A DNA stretch of 22,260 nt from JBKHHU01 sp046539045 (lineage in GTDB: Bacteria; Planctomycetota; Phycisphaerae; SM23-33). Where the stretch lies: assembly GCA_046539045.1 (NCBI GenBank), contig JBKHHU010000038.1, forward strand, positions 1 through 22,260, written 5' to 3'. This document shows, piece after piece, positions 14,618 through 22,260 of the stretch; positions within the stretch are counted from its first letter, which is position 1; every line of letters starts with the position of its first letter. The notes beneath the pieces were generated by a model that searched no databases, was not told where the DNA came from, and saw nothing but the letters and a program-made list of their open reading frames with translations. The position numbers were made by a program, and so were the translations under genes.

Positions 14618-15538
14618 TTGGCAAGCTCGTCGGACAGTCTGATTCTCGCTTGGGCAGGGTGGGCTATGCGCATCCCGAGCGACTGGAGCCCATACCGCAT
14701 CGAGGGCGGATGCGACCAAGGCGAGATGGACGTCACCAACGGGGAAACCAACACGATCAACATCACCTGGACGCGCCCCGGCAAGCGGTTCGACAGCCGC
14801 AAGTGGCTCGAACGCACCGCCCGCGCCAACTCCAAAGGGGACTATCAGCCCGACGCGGTGGAAAGCGCCTCCGATTGGGAGAATATCTTCATCCCCGGTG
14901 AGCACCTGAAGGCCCGCAGCGACGTGGCCCGCTGGTTCGGCTATTCCCCGAAGGCGGATCTGCAGCTGGAACTGGAATTCACCAAGGCGGTCGACCCCAA
15001 GCGTCTGCGATGGATCCGGAGCAACCTGATCCCGTCGATTGATTCGTGGGACAAAGACGGGCCGAGCCGATGGGCGGTGATGGATGTGAGCTTCGAAGTG
15101 CCGGCCGAGTACAAGTACGAGCAGCACCAGCTCCGCGTCGGCGATATCGCGCTTCGGTTCTCCGCGTCACGGCGGGAGCATCTGATCGTGCGACAGGTGT
15201 ATCCCTCGACCATGGCCCTCAACCGCCGGTCGCTGGAGCACTGGGTGGGGGCGGCTACGTTCAGCTTCCAGGAAACGCTGAAGGACTCGGCCCCACCGGA
15301 GGAGATCACGATCGAGTCATTCGGGCGGGAGCTGAGCGGGTTCGCGCGAGTCGGCACGCGACGACGGCCTTTGCCTCTCGGGTGGATCAAGTCCGACTAT
15401 GGCGTTGCGGTGGGGGTGGTGGATGAGGAGCTTCAGCGGGTACTCCTGGCCGAGCTGGACGCGATCAAGCCCGTCTCGGACGACGCTATCCGGCAATGCG
15501 TTGCCCGGATGAACTGGGCGCGGAAGGAGCAGAACTGA
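14618..15538 (+). CDS. Unrecognised 306-residue protein paired with a PqqD-like gene
   Basis: I do not recognise a named family. From the TTG the protein has no signal peptide or membrane helix and looks cytosolic. It begins with a beta-rich module (LILAWAGWAMRIPSDWSPYR, then GEMDVTNGETNTINITWTRP), which reads like conserved proteins of the kind 'x-IP-x-W-x-P-x-x-I-x-G ... I-x-W'. A mixed, charged middle follows with a WFGYSPKADLQLELEF stretch, then a helical end. TTG 14618 is chosen because GGAAAGG (14603-14609) lies eight bases upstream, while ATG 14576 falls within a promoter -10 element and has no ribosome site. The stop TGA shares its last base with the ATG of the PqqD-like gene, so the two products are made together and may form a complex. 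Function unknown. Confidence 0.72.
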   Translation: MASSSDSLILAWAGWAMRIPSDWSPYRIEGGCDQGEMDVTNGETNTINITWTRPGKRFDSRKWLERTARANSKGDYQPDAVESASDWENIFIPGEHLKARSDVARWFGYSPKADLQLELEFTKAVDPKRLRWIRSNLIPSIDSWDKDGPSRWAVMDVSFEVPAEYKYEQHQLRVGDIALRFSASRREHLIVRQVYPSTMALNRRSLEHWVGAATFSFQETLKDSAPPEEITIESFGRELSGFARVGTRRRPLPLGWIKSDYGVAVGVVDEELQRVLLAELDAIKPVSDDAIRQCVARMNWARKEQN

Positions 15539-15894
15539 TGGGCCTGTTCGGCAAGAAAGAGAAGAGGATTCCCCGCTCCGATTTCCTGAAGCTCCGTCCG
15601 ATGGCGGTGACGAACGTGGAGATCACGCCCCGCGACGACGGGGGCATTGACGTGGAGACCATCGCGCCCCGCAGTGGTTTTCTGGGGTTCATGTTCCGCG
15701 ACACCGTTCCGAAGAAGTACGAATTCGACCAGCTCGGTAAAGAGGTCTTCGAGGCCTGCGACGGGAAGAAACGCCTCAGCGCCCTGGCCAAGGATTTGGC
15801 CAAGAGACACAATATCACCCAAGCCGAGGCAGAGCTGTCGGTTATCAGCTTCGTCCGCACGCTGGCCGACCGGAGCCTGGTCGTCTTCCGGTGA
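15538..15894 (+). CDS. PqqD-like peptide-recognition (RRE) domain protein
   Basis: 118 residues. The C-terminal half is a PqqD-type winged helix: FDQLGKEVFEACDGKKRLSA (about 61-80), LAKDLAKRHNITQAEAELSV and FVRTLADRSLVVF. This matches the usual 'lD..g..v....dG..t...la..l....' pattern with a closing 'F...L...gLv'. Such RiPP recognition elements bind leader peptides and hand them to modifying enzymes such as radical SAM proteins. The N-terminal 50 residues (GLFGKKEKRIPRSDFLKLRP, then a beta-rich acidic piece) are an extension not usual in PqqD itself. No radical SAM enzyme, peptidase or precursor peptide is visible here, so a peptide-maturation role is only a guess. An AAGGAG site (15524-15529) lies eight bases before the ATG within the upstream gene. 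Confidence 0.8.
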   Translation: MGLFGKKEKRIPRSDFLKLRPMAVTNVEITPRDDGGIDVETIAPRSGFLGFMFRDTVPKKYEFDQLGKEVFEACDGKKRLSALAKDLAKRHNITQAEAELSVISFVRTLADRSLVVFR

Positions 15895-16020
15895 TGCGGC
15901 GCAACCCCTTCTGTTTCCTCACCTCTCCCGGTCCGCCATATCCCGAAAACTCCGATTGCTGTTAAAAGCGGCTCCGAAATCGTCCGATACTGTGGCTGTA
16001 CGGAACCGGTCCCACTGTTC

Positions 16021-16038
16021 GCGTAACAGCCATTACGC
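16021..16038 (+). repeat. Short perfect hairpin upstream of the TonB-dependent receptor
   Basis: GCGTAA (16021-16026) and TTACGC (16033-16038) flank a six-base loop, 44 bases before the receptor start. It could be an operator half-site pair or a leader hairpin. I searched the 188-base gap (15895-16082) by eye for a cobalamin box and for a convincing -35/-10 pair and found neither. Confidence 0.35.
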
Positions 16039-16082
16039 ATCTTCGCAGAGGTCGCCACAGAGGCGGCCGGGAGCCGCAAGTC

Positions 16083-18251
16083 ATGTCATCCAAAGCCGTC
16101 GTGTTAGCGAGCGAGCTGTCCCAACGACGACGAGTCTGCTTCTACAAAACCTTGCTGTTCAGCGTGTTCCTTCTCATCGGGTGTCTGACAGCCGGTGTGC
16201 GGGCCGCCGAGCCCGACGAGCCGGGCGCGACCACCCAGCCGGTGGGGAAGCTGCCTCCGCTTCCGGAAGAGGACGACTCGGCCGATTTCGGAATGGGCTT
16301 GGGCGGGGCTTCCGCTGAAGCGCCGGATAGCGAAGAAGGCGAAGCCGACGAGCTGCTGCTCTTCGAGGACATGCCGGTGGTGGTTTCCGCGGCCCGGAAG
16401 GCCCAGCCGATGAACTGGCTGTCCATGCCGGTCAGCGTAATCACCTCCGAGGACATCCGCTACAGCGGCAAGACGAAGTTGCCTGATGTGCTTCAGCGGG
16501 TGCCCGGTGTGGACGTGATCAAGATCGACCGCAACCGGTACGCGGTGGGCGTACGGGGGTTGCATTCGACTTTCTCGGATCGGACGCTGGTGCTCGTTGA
16601 CGGCAGGTCGGCGGAGAACCCGGCCTTCGGCGGAGGCGAGTTCTTCCGGATTCCGGTGTTGATGTCGGACATCGAGCGGGTGGAGGTCGTTCGCGGGCCG
16701 GGCGGGGCGGCCTGGGGCGCCAACGCCTTTAATGGCGTGATCAACATCATCACCAAGGACCCCTCCGAGACGCAGGGCTGGATGGCCTCGACGAGATGGA
16801 CCGACTACTGCGATTCCTACTCGCACGTTCGCTGGGGCTCGCGCAAGGGCGACTGGCGCTGGCGGACCTCCATCGGGTACGCCAACCGGCAGTCCTCTAC
16901 CGACGCGCTGAACCGATCTTTTGATTCAAATGCTCCCTGGCGGCCGACGTTCGATCCCCAGGATTTCTCGCGGAACTGGCGCATGTCCGCAAGGGCAGTC
17001 TATCAGCCAACCGAGCGAACGAAGTACACGCTGGACGGTGGATACAGCTACATTGAGCGGGGGACCTTCGGGATGTTCGGTTCGTACCCCTCGGGCGAAA
17101 ACGAGCATCTTCGCACGGTGCGTCTGGCCGCCCGGGCCGACCATGAATTCCGCGACGGGTCGTCCTACTATCTGCAGTGGTACGGGACGTACCAGAACTC
17201 CTACAGGCCCAGTCTCACGCAGCTGACCAACTACCTCAACAGCCTCGAGGGCCAGTACAACTTCACCGTCGGCGGGAATCACCACCTATCGGTGGGCGGA
17301 AACGTCAAAGCGATCCGCCTGAAATTCGACCGGCACTCGCCGGCGGATATGGAATTCCCCGACGCACCCTTCACCGACTACTGGGTGGGCGCGTTCGTGA
17401 TCGACCGCTGGGAGATCAGTAAACGGCTGATGCTGGAAGGGCAGTTCCGGATCGATTACTACAACCAGACCACCACGGACTGGTCCGGCAGGCTCACCGC
17501 CCTCTACGCACTGGATGACCAGCGGCGGCACGTCCTGCGTTTGAGCGGAGCCAAAGCATTCCGGGCTCCCCTGGCCGCGCTGAGAGAGATGCAGGCCAGC
17601 CGCCCACTCGCCAACGGGTGGTTACTCCGCCAGCGACAGCCGGTGGGTGACCTGGACCACGAACAGATATGGTCTCTGGAGGCCGGTTACAACGGGCAAC
17701 TGACCGAACATCTGAGTATGGCTGTGGACGGATACTATCAGCAGTACCGCGACCTGATCGGATTCGGCGTATCGATGCCCACGCCCGGTGTTCTGGATTT
17801 CCGGCCCGGCAACAACACCCCGGCCAGGGCGTGGGGAGCCGAGGCCCAACTGACACTGAAGTACCCCCGCTGGAGCGTCTCGGGGTGGTACGCCTACAAC
17901 GGATTCCGACGGAAGAACCAAACCACCATCCGCAGTTTCCTCCCCGCAAAGCATAAAGTCGGCGTCAACGGGAGAGTCCATCTTCCGCATGACCTGACGC
18001 TGGACATGAACTATCGCTTCTCCGGACTGACCCGGGGCCGGGTGAGCGGCGCCCAGAGCGACTACCCGCGGCACCACAAGGTCGATCTGGCCGTGACCAA
18101 GGAGTTCAAGAAGAGCGGCGCCGAGTTCACGATCGGGGTGGAGGACCTCTTCAACACCACGGAAGAAGACAGCCTGGACGTCGGCTCGTTTCTCTACTCC
18201 CACGAATCCCCCGGCAGGACCTTCTTCGCCAGGCTCAAATGGAAATTCTAG
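16083..18251 (+). CDS. TonB-dependent outer-membrane receptor
   Basis: 722 residues. A long basic N-region leads to a signal peptide (cleavage likely after AGVRA, about residue 41). An acidic, glycine-rich linker (57-96) precedes the plug (about 97-235). The plug starts MPVVVSAARKAQPMNWLSMP, has LPDVLQRVPGVDV and VLVDGR, and ends with VEVVRGPGGAAWGANAFNG and INIITK, the usual plug signature. The rest is a beta-barrel with alternating aromatic strands, ending FFARLKWKF with the C-terminal Phe that the Bam machine recognises. It imports a ligand through the outer membrane using TonB energy. The ligand is unknown; the overall pattern is of the BtuB/colicin-I-receptor type. A GGGAG site lies nine bases before the ATG. 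The periplasmic binding protein and sensor kinase follow on the same strand, pointing to a shared ligand. Confidence 0.92.
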   Translation: MSSKAVVLASELSQRRRVCFYKTLLFSVFLLIGCLTAGVRAAEPDEPGATTQPVGKLPPLPEEDDSADFGMGLGGASAEAPDSEEGEADELLLFEDMPVVVSAARKAQPMNWLSMPVSVITSEDIRYSGKTKLPDVLQRVPGVDVIKIDRNRYAVGVRGLHSTFSDRTLVLVDGRSAENPAFGGGEFFRIPVLMSDIERVEVVRGPGGAAWGANAFNGVINIITKDPSETQGWMASTRWTDYCDSYSHVRWGSRKGDWRWRTSIGYANRQSSTDALNRSFDSNAPWRPTFDPQDFSRNWRMSARAVYQPTERTKYTLDGGYSYIERGTFGMFGSYPSGENEHLRTVRLAARADHEFRDGSSYYLQWYGTYQNSYRPSLTQLTNYLNSLEGQYNFTVGGNHHLSVGGNVKAIRLKFDRHSPADMEFPDAPFTDYWVGAFVIDRWEISKRLMLEGQFRIDYYNQTTTDWSGRLTALYALDDQRRHVLRLSGAKAFRAPLAALREMQASRPLANGWLLRQRQPVGDLDHEQIWSLEAGYNGQLTEHLSMAVDGYYQQYRDLIGFGVSMPTPGVLDFRPGNNTPARAWGAEAQLTLKYPRWSVSGWYAYNGFRRKNQTTIRSFLPAKHKVGVNGRVHLPHDLTLDMNYRFSGLTRGRVSGAQSDYPRHHKVDLAVTKEFKKSGAEFTIGVEDLFNTTEEDSLDVGSFLYSHESPGRTFFARLKWKF

Positions 18252-18304
18252 GACGGCTCGATCCCACAGTGCATCAACCGACCAGACAATCCGAAGCCCG
18301 GCCG

Positions 18305-19234
18305 ATGCGGTCGCTGCTCTATCCGGCGATTCTCCTGCTGCTCCTCTCGGCGGTAGCGACACCGGCGCGGGCCGAGAAGGTAGAGGTGATCGTCAGCGGG
18401 TCGGCGGCTCCGTATCTGGAAGCCCAGCGTGAGGCGGTCAGGCAGCTCAAGCGGGCCGGGCATGAGGTGCGTGCGGTGCAGTTGACGAAGTTCGCCAAGG
18501 AGCTTTCCAGCAAGGGCGCCGATGCGGATCGTTTCATCGCCATCGGCTCCCGCGCGGCAAGATGGTTGAAGCTGGCCCTTCCCGAACCGGACAAGATGGT
18601 CTACTGCATGGTGTCGCACCCGGAATCCAAGGGTCTGGAGGATGTCCCCGGCGTTTCGACCGACGTGCCTCTGTCGGTGCAGATGGCACTGATTCACAGT
18701 GCTCTTCCCGGGTGCCGCAAGCTGGGCATGCTCTACAGCAGCGGTTCCAAGAAGAGCTTCGCGCTCAAGAAGCAGGCCGAACAGGCCTTGCCCGACGGCT
18801 GGGCTCTGCATGCCGTCGATGTCGACGGGCAGGATTCAATCGCCGATTCCATTCGCGCGTTGTACAACGGGCGACCTGACATCATCTTCACCGCTCCGGA
18901 CTCTGCCGTCTACGACGTGTCGGTGGTGCGGGCGCTATTACTGAATTCGGTCCGGGCGAAGATCCCGGTCTATGGTTTCTCCCCGGCCTTTGTCAAAGCA
19001 GGGGCGTTGCTGGGCATCGGGATTGACGCTGCCGATCAGGGCAGACAGGCCGGGCGGCTGGCGATTTCTCTCATGAAGGTGCGGGCCGACGACGAAGATA
19101 AAGACGAACAGCAGGTCAGCGCCCGGTTCGAGATTGCCGTCAATCTCATCGTGGCCGACAAGCTCGATCTGGACATCCCGGATCGATTCGTGGCTCGCGC
19201 GACAACGATATACCGGTCCAGGAAAGGGGATTAG
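18305..19234 (+). CDS. Orphan ABC_sub_bind-type periplasmic binding protein
   Basis: 309 residues. A clear signal peptide (1-23, MRSLLYPAILLLLLS and cleavage ATPARA|EKV) leads into a two-lobed periplasmic-binding fold of the ABC_sub_bind (PF04392) type. Visible pieces are VIVSGSAAPYLEAQ, IAIGSRAARWL, PGVSTDVPLSVQMALIHSAL, LGMLYSSGSKKSFALKKQAE, DIIFTAPDSAVYD and GFSPAFVKAGALLGIGIDAA. Members bind small molecules such as amino acids and normally feed an ABC importer. No permease or ATPase gene is in view here. ATG 18305 is chosen over ATG 18239 (which overlaps the receptor gene) because it gives a normal signal peptide; its ribosome site is weak. The gap from the receptor is 53 bases. Its stop TAG is directly followed by the kinase ATG, which suggests it serves the kinase. 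Confidence 0.85.
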   Translation: MRSLLYPAILLLLLSAVATPARAEKVEVIVSGSAAPYLEAQREAVRQLKRAGHEVRAVQLTKFAKELSSKGADADRFIAIGSRAARWLKLALPEPDKMVYCMVSHPESKGLEDVPGVSTDVPLSVQMALIHSALPGCRKLGMLYSSGSKKSFALKKQAEQALPDGWALHAVDVDGQDSIADSIRALYNGRPDIIFTAPDSAVYDVSVVRALLLNSVRAKIPVYGFSPAFVKAGALLGIGIDAADQGRQAGRLAISLMKVRADDEDKDEQQVSARFEIAVNLIVADKLDLDIPDRFVARATTIYRSRKGD

Positions 19235-22200
19235 ATGATCGGTGGTGTTCTGGCAAAAGCTTCTCTCCGCTGGAAGGCGACCGCAGCGGTGCTGGTGGTC
19301 GTGGTCCTTGCGCTGAGCGTGATGACCTTTACGAACATTCTGCGCACGAACGACTTCATCCGGAAGCAGCAATACGGCGCCTCACAGTCCATGGTCGGTT
19401 CCCTGGCCGACGCGGCGGAGCTTTCGGTAACGGTCCGTGACGAGTCGGAGGCATCGCGCCTGATCGACGGGTTCCTGCGTCGGGACGGCGTTCTGTTCAT
19501 CGTCATCCGCGATGAACAGGGCGGGGCGATCGCCAGTGGTGTCGATCCGAAAGGCAAGACCGCCTGGGCCGAATACAGCCGCTCCCGCACCGAAACCGAT
19601 CAGTTCCTGCTCGTGCAGGCGGACGTGACCGTCACGCCCAGTATCGAAGATCAGGCGGTCATGGGTGAACTGGCGGTGGCCGGGATTGGCGACGAAGGCG
19701 AGCAACCGGCCCAGGAGCAGCCCGAGACCCGCAAAGTGGGGTCGGTCGTCATGGCTGTCTCACGAGAGCCGATACACGCAGCCCAGCGCAGCCAGGCTAC
19801 GATGAGCCTGCTGATGCTTTTTCCCGCCTGCGCGATCGCCATCCTGCTGACCTGCTTTCTTGTTCACCTCTCGGCCAAGCGGCTGAACCGGCTGCTCTCG
19901 GCCAGTGAACAGATCTCCGACGGCGATTTCCACGGCAGTCTTGAGGGGATGGGGCACGACGAAATCGGAAAACTCGGAGCCGCCTTCGAGAGAATGCGAC
20001 AGGCGATCCAGCAGCGGGACTCCGAACTGCGGAAGTTCAACAACAACCTGCGCGAAGAGGTCGAGCAGCGGACCGCCGAGCTGGCAAGGGCCAATGAGGA
20101 CCTCAAGAACGAAATTTCCGAGCGGGAAGCCGCCCAGAAACGCACCAAGCGCCTCTACGAGGAAACCGAGGCGGCTCGGTGGCGAACCGAGACCATCAAC
20201 ACGGTCATGAGCGACATCGCCCGCATCGACGGGACGAACGAGATGGCCGCCGCGGTGCTCAACAGCCTTACCCAGGCGATCCCCGTCAGGAGTGCGTCGA
20301 TCCTGGTCGCCGACGAACCATCCGGCGAGATGTCCATCGCGGCTTTGTACAAGGGAAGGCAGCGACGCATCGAAGATGCCGACCCGCTGTTTGCGGCCGG
20401 TGACCTTCCGTGCGTGGCGGAAGCTATGGAATCAGGACGGCCCATGGTCCGGCCGTGCAAAGACATCCACCAGTGCGATCAGAATTGCATGCTGGCGGTG
20501 TCCGGTGAATGCGGCATGACGGGCGTGTTTCCGGTCCTGTCCGGTCGGAAGATGCTGGGCGTCCTGATGATGGTGGTCGACTCCCCGGACAGTCTGGGTC
20601 TGCACGATCGGCTGATGACCGAGTCCATCTGCGGGCACTTCGCCCAGGCCCTGCAGAACAGCTTGATGGTGCAGGATCTGCGACAGGCCCGCATCCAGGC
20701 CGAGGCCGCCGACCGCGCCAAGAGCGAGTTCCTGGCCAACATGAGCCACGAGATCCGTACCCCGATGAACGGGATCATCGGCATGACCGATCTGGCGATG
20801 GCCACCGACCTGACCGACGAGCAGGCAACCTACCTGAACACCGTGCGAGCGTCGGCAGACTCGCTGCTGCTGATCATCAACGACATCCTGGATTTCTCGA
20901 AGATCGAAGCCGGTAAGCTGTTGATCGATCGGTCGGAATTCAGCCTCCGGCAGATGGTTTCCGATATCTGTAAACCGCTCGGATACCGAGCCGATCGCAA
21001 GGACCTGGAACTGGTCTGCGACATCCATCCGGCGGTGCCCGACGTGCTTCTCGGCGACGGCGGGCGGATCTGCCAGGTCATCACGAATCTGGTCAACAAC
21101 GCCGTCAAATTCACCGAACAGGGCGAGGTGGTCATCTCCGTCCGCCGGCAGCAGGCCGGGAACGGCAAGGCCCGGCTCCGGTTCGCCGTCCGAGATACCG
21201 GAATCGGTATTCCTCCGGAGCAGCAGAAAGCGGTGTTCGAGGCCTTCCGGCAGGTGGACGGCTCGACGACCCGCAAGTACGGCGGGACTGGTCTGGGCCT
21301 GGCGATCTCCAACAAGCTGGTGGCGATGATGGGAGGAGAAATCTCCCTTGAAAGCCGGCCCGGGCGGGGCAGCACGTTCTCTTTCGAGCTGACGATGGGC
21401 GTCTCGGAGCGGACCTCGGTGCCGCAGGTGGAACGCGACGCGCTTCGCGGCCGGCGGGCATTGATCGTGGACGACAACCTTACCAACCGCCAGGTGCTGG
21501 AGGGTGTCCTGACCCACTGGCACATGCAGAGCGTGTCGGTCGCATCCGGCAGGGAGGCTTTGGACGAACTGGCCGCCTGCAAAGAGCGCGGCCAGCAGTA
21601 TGACTTTGTCGTTATCGATGCCTGCATGCCGGGCATGGACGGGTTCGAACTGGCCAGGGCCATTTTCGAGAGCCCGGAGATCGACTCTGCCGAGGTGATG
21701 ATGCTGTCCTCGGCCGGCCAGATCGGCGACGCCCAGCGATGCAGGGAGATCGGGATGGCTGGGTACCTGGTCAAACCGGTTCAGCAGCCGGAACTGCTGC
21801 GGAGCTTCCAGCAGGCACTGGCGGGCAAATGCGCTCACCCGGCTGACAGCGCCGCCGACGGCAGCAAAGCCAATCCCGTTCCCTCGCTGCGGATTCTGCT
21901 GGCGGAGGACAACCCGGTCAATCAGCAGGTGGCTACGAAGATGCTCAGCAAGCTCGGCCACCAGGTTCTTCTGGCACCGGACGGAAAACAGGCGGTGGAA
22001 ATGTACCGCCGCGAAATGCCGGACATGATCTTCATGGACGTCCAGATGCCCTTGATGGGCGGGCTGGACGCTACCGATGCGATTCGCGAACTGGAGCAGC
22101 AGAGCGGCAGGCACGTTCCGATCATCGCCATGACCGCCCACGCGATGAAGGGCGACCGGCAGCGGTGTCTGGATGCCGGAATGGACGATTACCTGCCCAA

Positions 22201-22260
22201 GCCGATCAAGAAGAGCGTTCTGCAGGAAATGATCGAGCAGCATGTTCCCAGCGCACTGGC
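19235..22260 (+). CDS. Membrane hybrid histidine kinase with two receivers (runs off right edge)
   Basis: At least 1008 residues, open at the right edge. Order: membrane helix 1 (about 15-33), periplasmic domain (34-189), membrane helix 2 (about 190-212), HAMP (about 213-265), a coiled coil (about 265-325), and a GAF-like region (about 330-480) with cysteines at 393, 408, 414, 418 and 426. Then HisKA with His505 in NMSHEIRTPMNGIIGM, HATPase with NNAVKF, DTGIGI and GGTGLGLA, receiver 1 (VDDN, phospho-Asp795 in IDACMPGMDG, VKPV) and receiver 2 (AEDNPVNQQ, Asp935 in MDVQMP, PKPI). An HPt domain could follow outside the window. The ATG touches the stop of the binding-protein gene, with GGAAAGGGGA just upstream. 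The periplasmic domain is a plausible docking site for that binding protein, as in LuxP-LuxQ; this is inference. Its output partner is not visible. Confidence 0.93.
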   Translation, partial: MIGGVLAKASLRWKATAAVLVVVVLALSVMTFTNILRTNDFIRKQQYGASQSMVGSLADAAELSVTVRDESEASRLIDGFLRRDGVLFIVIRDEQGGAIASGVDPKGKTAWAEYSRSRTETDQFLLVQADVTVTPSIEDQAVMGELAVAGIGDEGEQPAQEQPETRKVGSVVMAVSREPIHAAQRSQATMSLLMLFPACAIAILLTCFLVHLSAKRLNRLLSASEQISDGDFHGSLEGMGHDEIGKLGAAFERMRQAIQQRDSELRKFNNNLREEVEQRTAELARANEDLKNEISEREAAQKRTKRLYEETEAARWRTETINTVMSDIARIDGTNEMAAAVLNSLTQAIPVRSASILVADEPSGEMSIAALYKGRQRRIEDADPLFAAGDLPCVAEAMESGRPMVRPCKDIHQCDQNCMLAVSGECGMTGVFPVLSGRKMLGVLMMVVDSPDSLGLHDRLMTESICGHFAQALQNSLMVQDLRQARIQAEAADRAKSEFLANMSHEIRTPMNGIIGMTDLAMATDLTDEQATYLNTVRASADSLLLIINDILDFSKIEAGKLLIDRSEFSLRQMVSDICKPLGYRADRKDLELVCDIHPAVPDVLLGDGGRICQVITNLVNNAVKFTEQGEVVISVRRQQAGNGKARLRFAVRDTGIGIPPEQQKAVFEAFRQVDGSTTRKYGGTGLGLAISNKLVAMMGGEISLESRPGRGSTFSFELTMGVSERTSVPQVERDALRGRRALIVDDNLTNRQVLEGVLTHWHMQSVSVASGREALDELAACKERGQQYDFVVIDACMPGMDGFELARAIFESPEIDSAEVMMLSSAGQIGDAQRCREIGMAGYLVKPVQQPELLRSFQQALAGKCAHPADSAADGSKANPVPSLRILLAEDNPVNQQVATKMLSKLGHQVLLAPDGKQAVEMYRREMPDMIFMDVQMPLMGGLDATDAIRELEQQSGRHVPIIAMTAHAMKGDRQRCLDAGMDDYLPKPIKKSVLQEMIEQHVPSAL

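Noticed and set aside
15895..16082. Possible cobalamin riboswitch before the TonB-dependent receptor
   Set aside because: I found no B12 box or the long paired elements needed, and the gap is short; the ligand remains open.
16110..16200. Lipobox-like LLIGC in the TonB-receptor signal peptide
   Set aside because: The protein is a beta-barrel with a terminal Phe, and a signal peptidase I site (AGVRA) fits better; a lipid anchor is unlikely.

Overview
This is a G+C-rich bacterial chromosomal window. The gene content points to Planctomycetota, perhaps Phycisphaerae: a TIGR03790-family protein, a giant DUF3857/transglutaminase protein, a phasin-like/UbiB pair, and several genes with weak or absent Shine-Dalgarno sites. 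That placement is an inference from family content, not a phylogenetic result. I see no rRNA, tRNA, CRISPR array, insertion sequence or phage gene.

Layout. Positions 1-320 (minus) hold the 5' part of a family 2 glycosyltransferase that runs off the left edge and may be leaderless. A secreted TIGR03790-family protein (614-2320, minus) ends in a good intrinsic terminator. It diverges from a lipoprotein alpha/beta-hydrolase (2533-3267, plus), which is followed by a DUF123 GIY-YIG protein (3279-3635, plus). A DinB-family protein (3646-4218, minus) converges on these and diverges from an MFS transporter (4362-5648, plus). A LeuB-type beta-decarboxylating dehydrogenase (5775-6875, plus) has its own promoter and a strong terminator. 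A likely four-gene minus-strand operon follows, read from 10206 down to 6996: phasin-like protein, UbiB/AarF kinase-like protein, MazG-like pyrophosphohydrolase, TatD-family hydrolase.

On the plus strand, 10593-14462 encodes a 1289-residue exported protein with two DUF3857-transglutaminase units. The first has an intact Cys-His-Asp triad; the second has lost all three residues. A two-gene operon (14618-15894) pairs an unrecognised 306-residue protein with a small PqqD-like protein.

The right end (16083 to the edge) is one tight plus-strand cluster: a TonB-dependent receptor, an orphan ABC_sub_bind-type periplasmic binding protein, and a membrane hybrid histidine kinase with two receiver domains that runs off the window. 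The binding protein's stop codon touches the kinase start codon, and no ABC permease or ATPase is present in the window. The simplest reading is a ligand uptake-and-sensing relay: the receptor imports a ligand across the outer membrane, the binding protein captures it, and the kinase reports it. The kinase also has an unusual cysteine cluster in its GAF-like region. This cluster, the degenerate transglutaminase tandem and the PqqD-like pair are the most interesting parts of the window.
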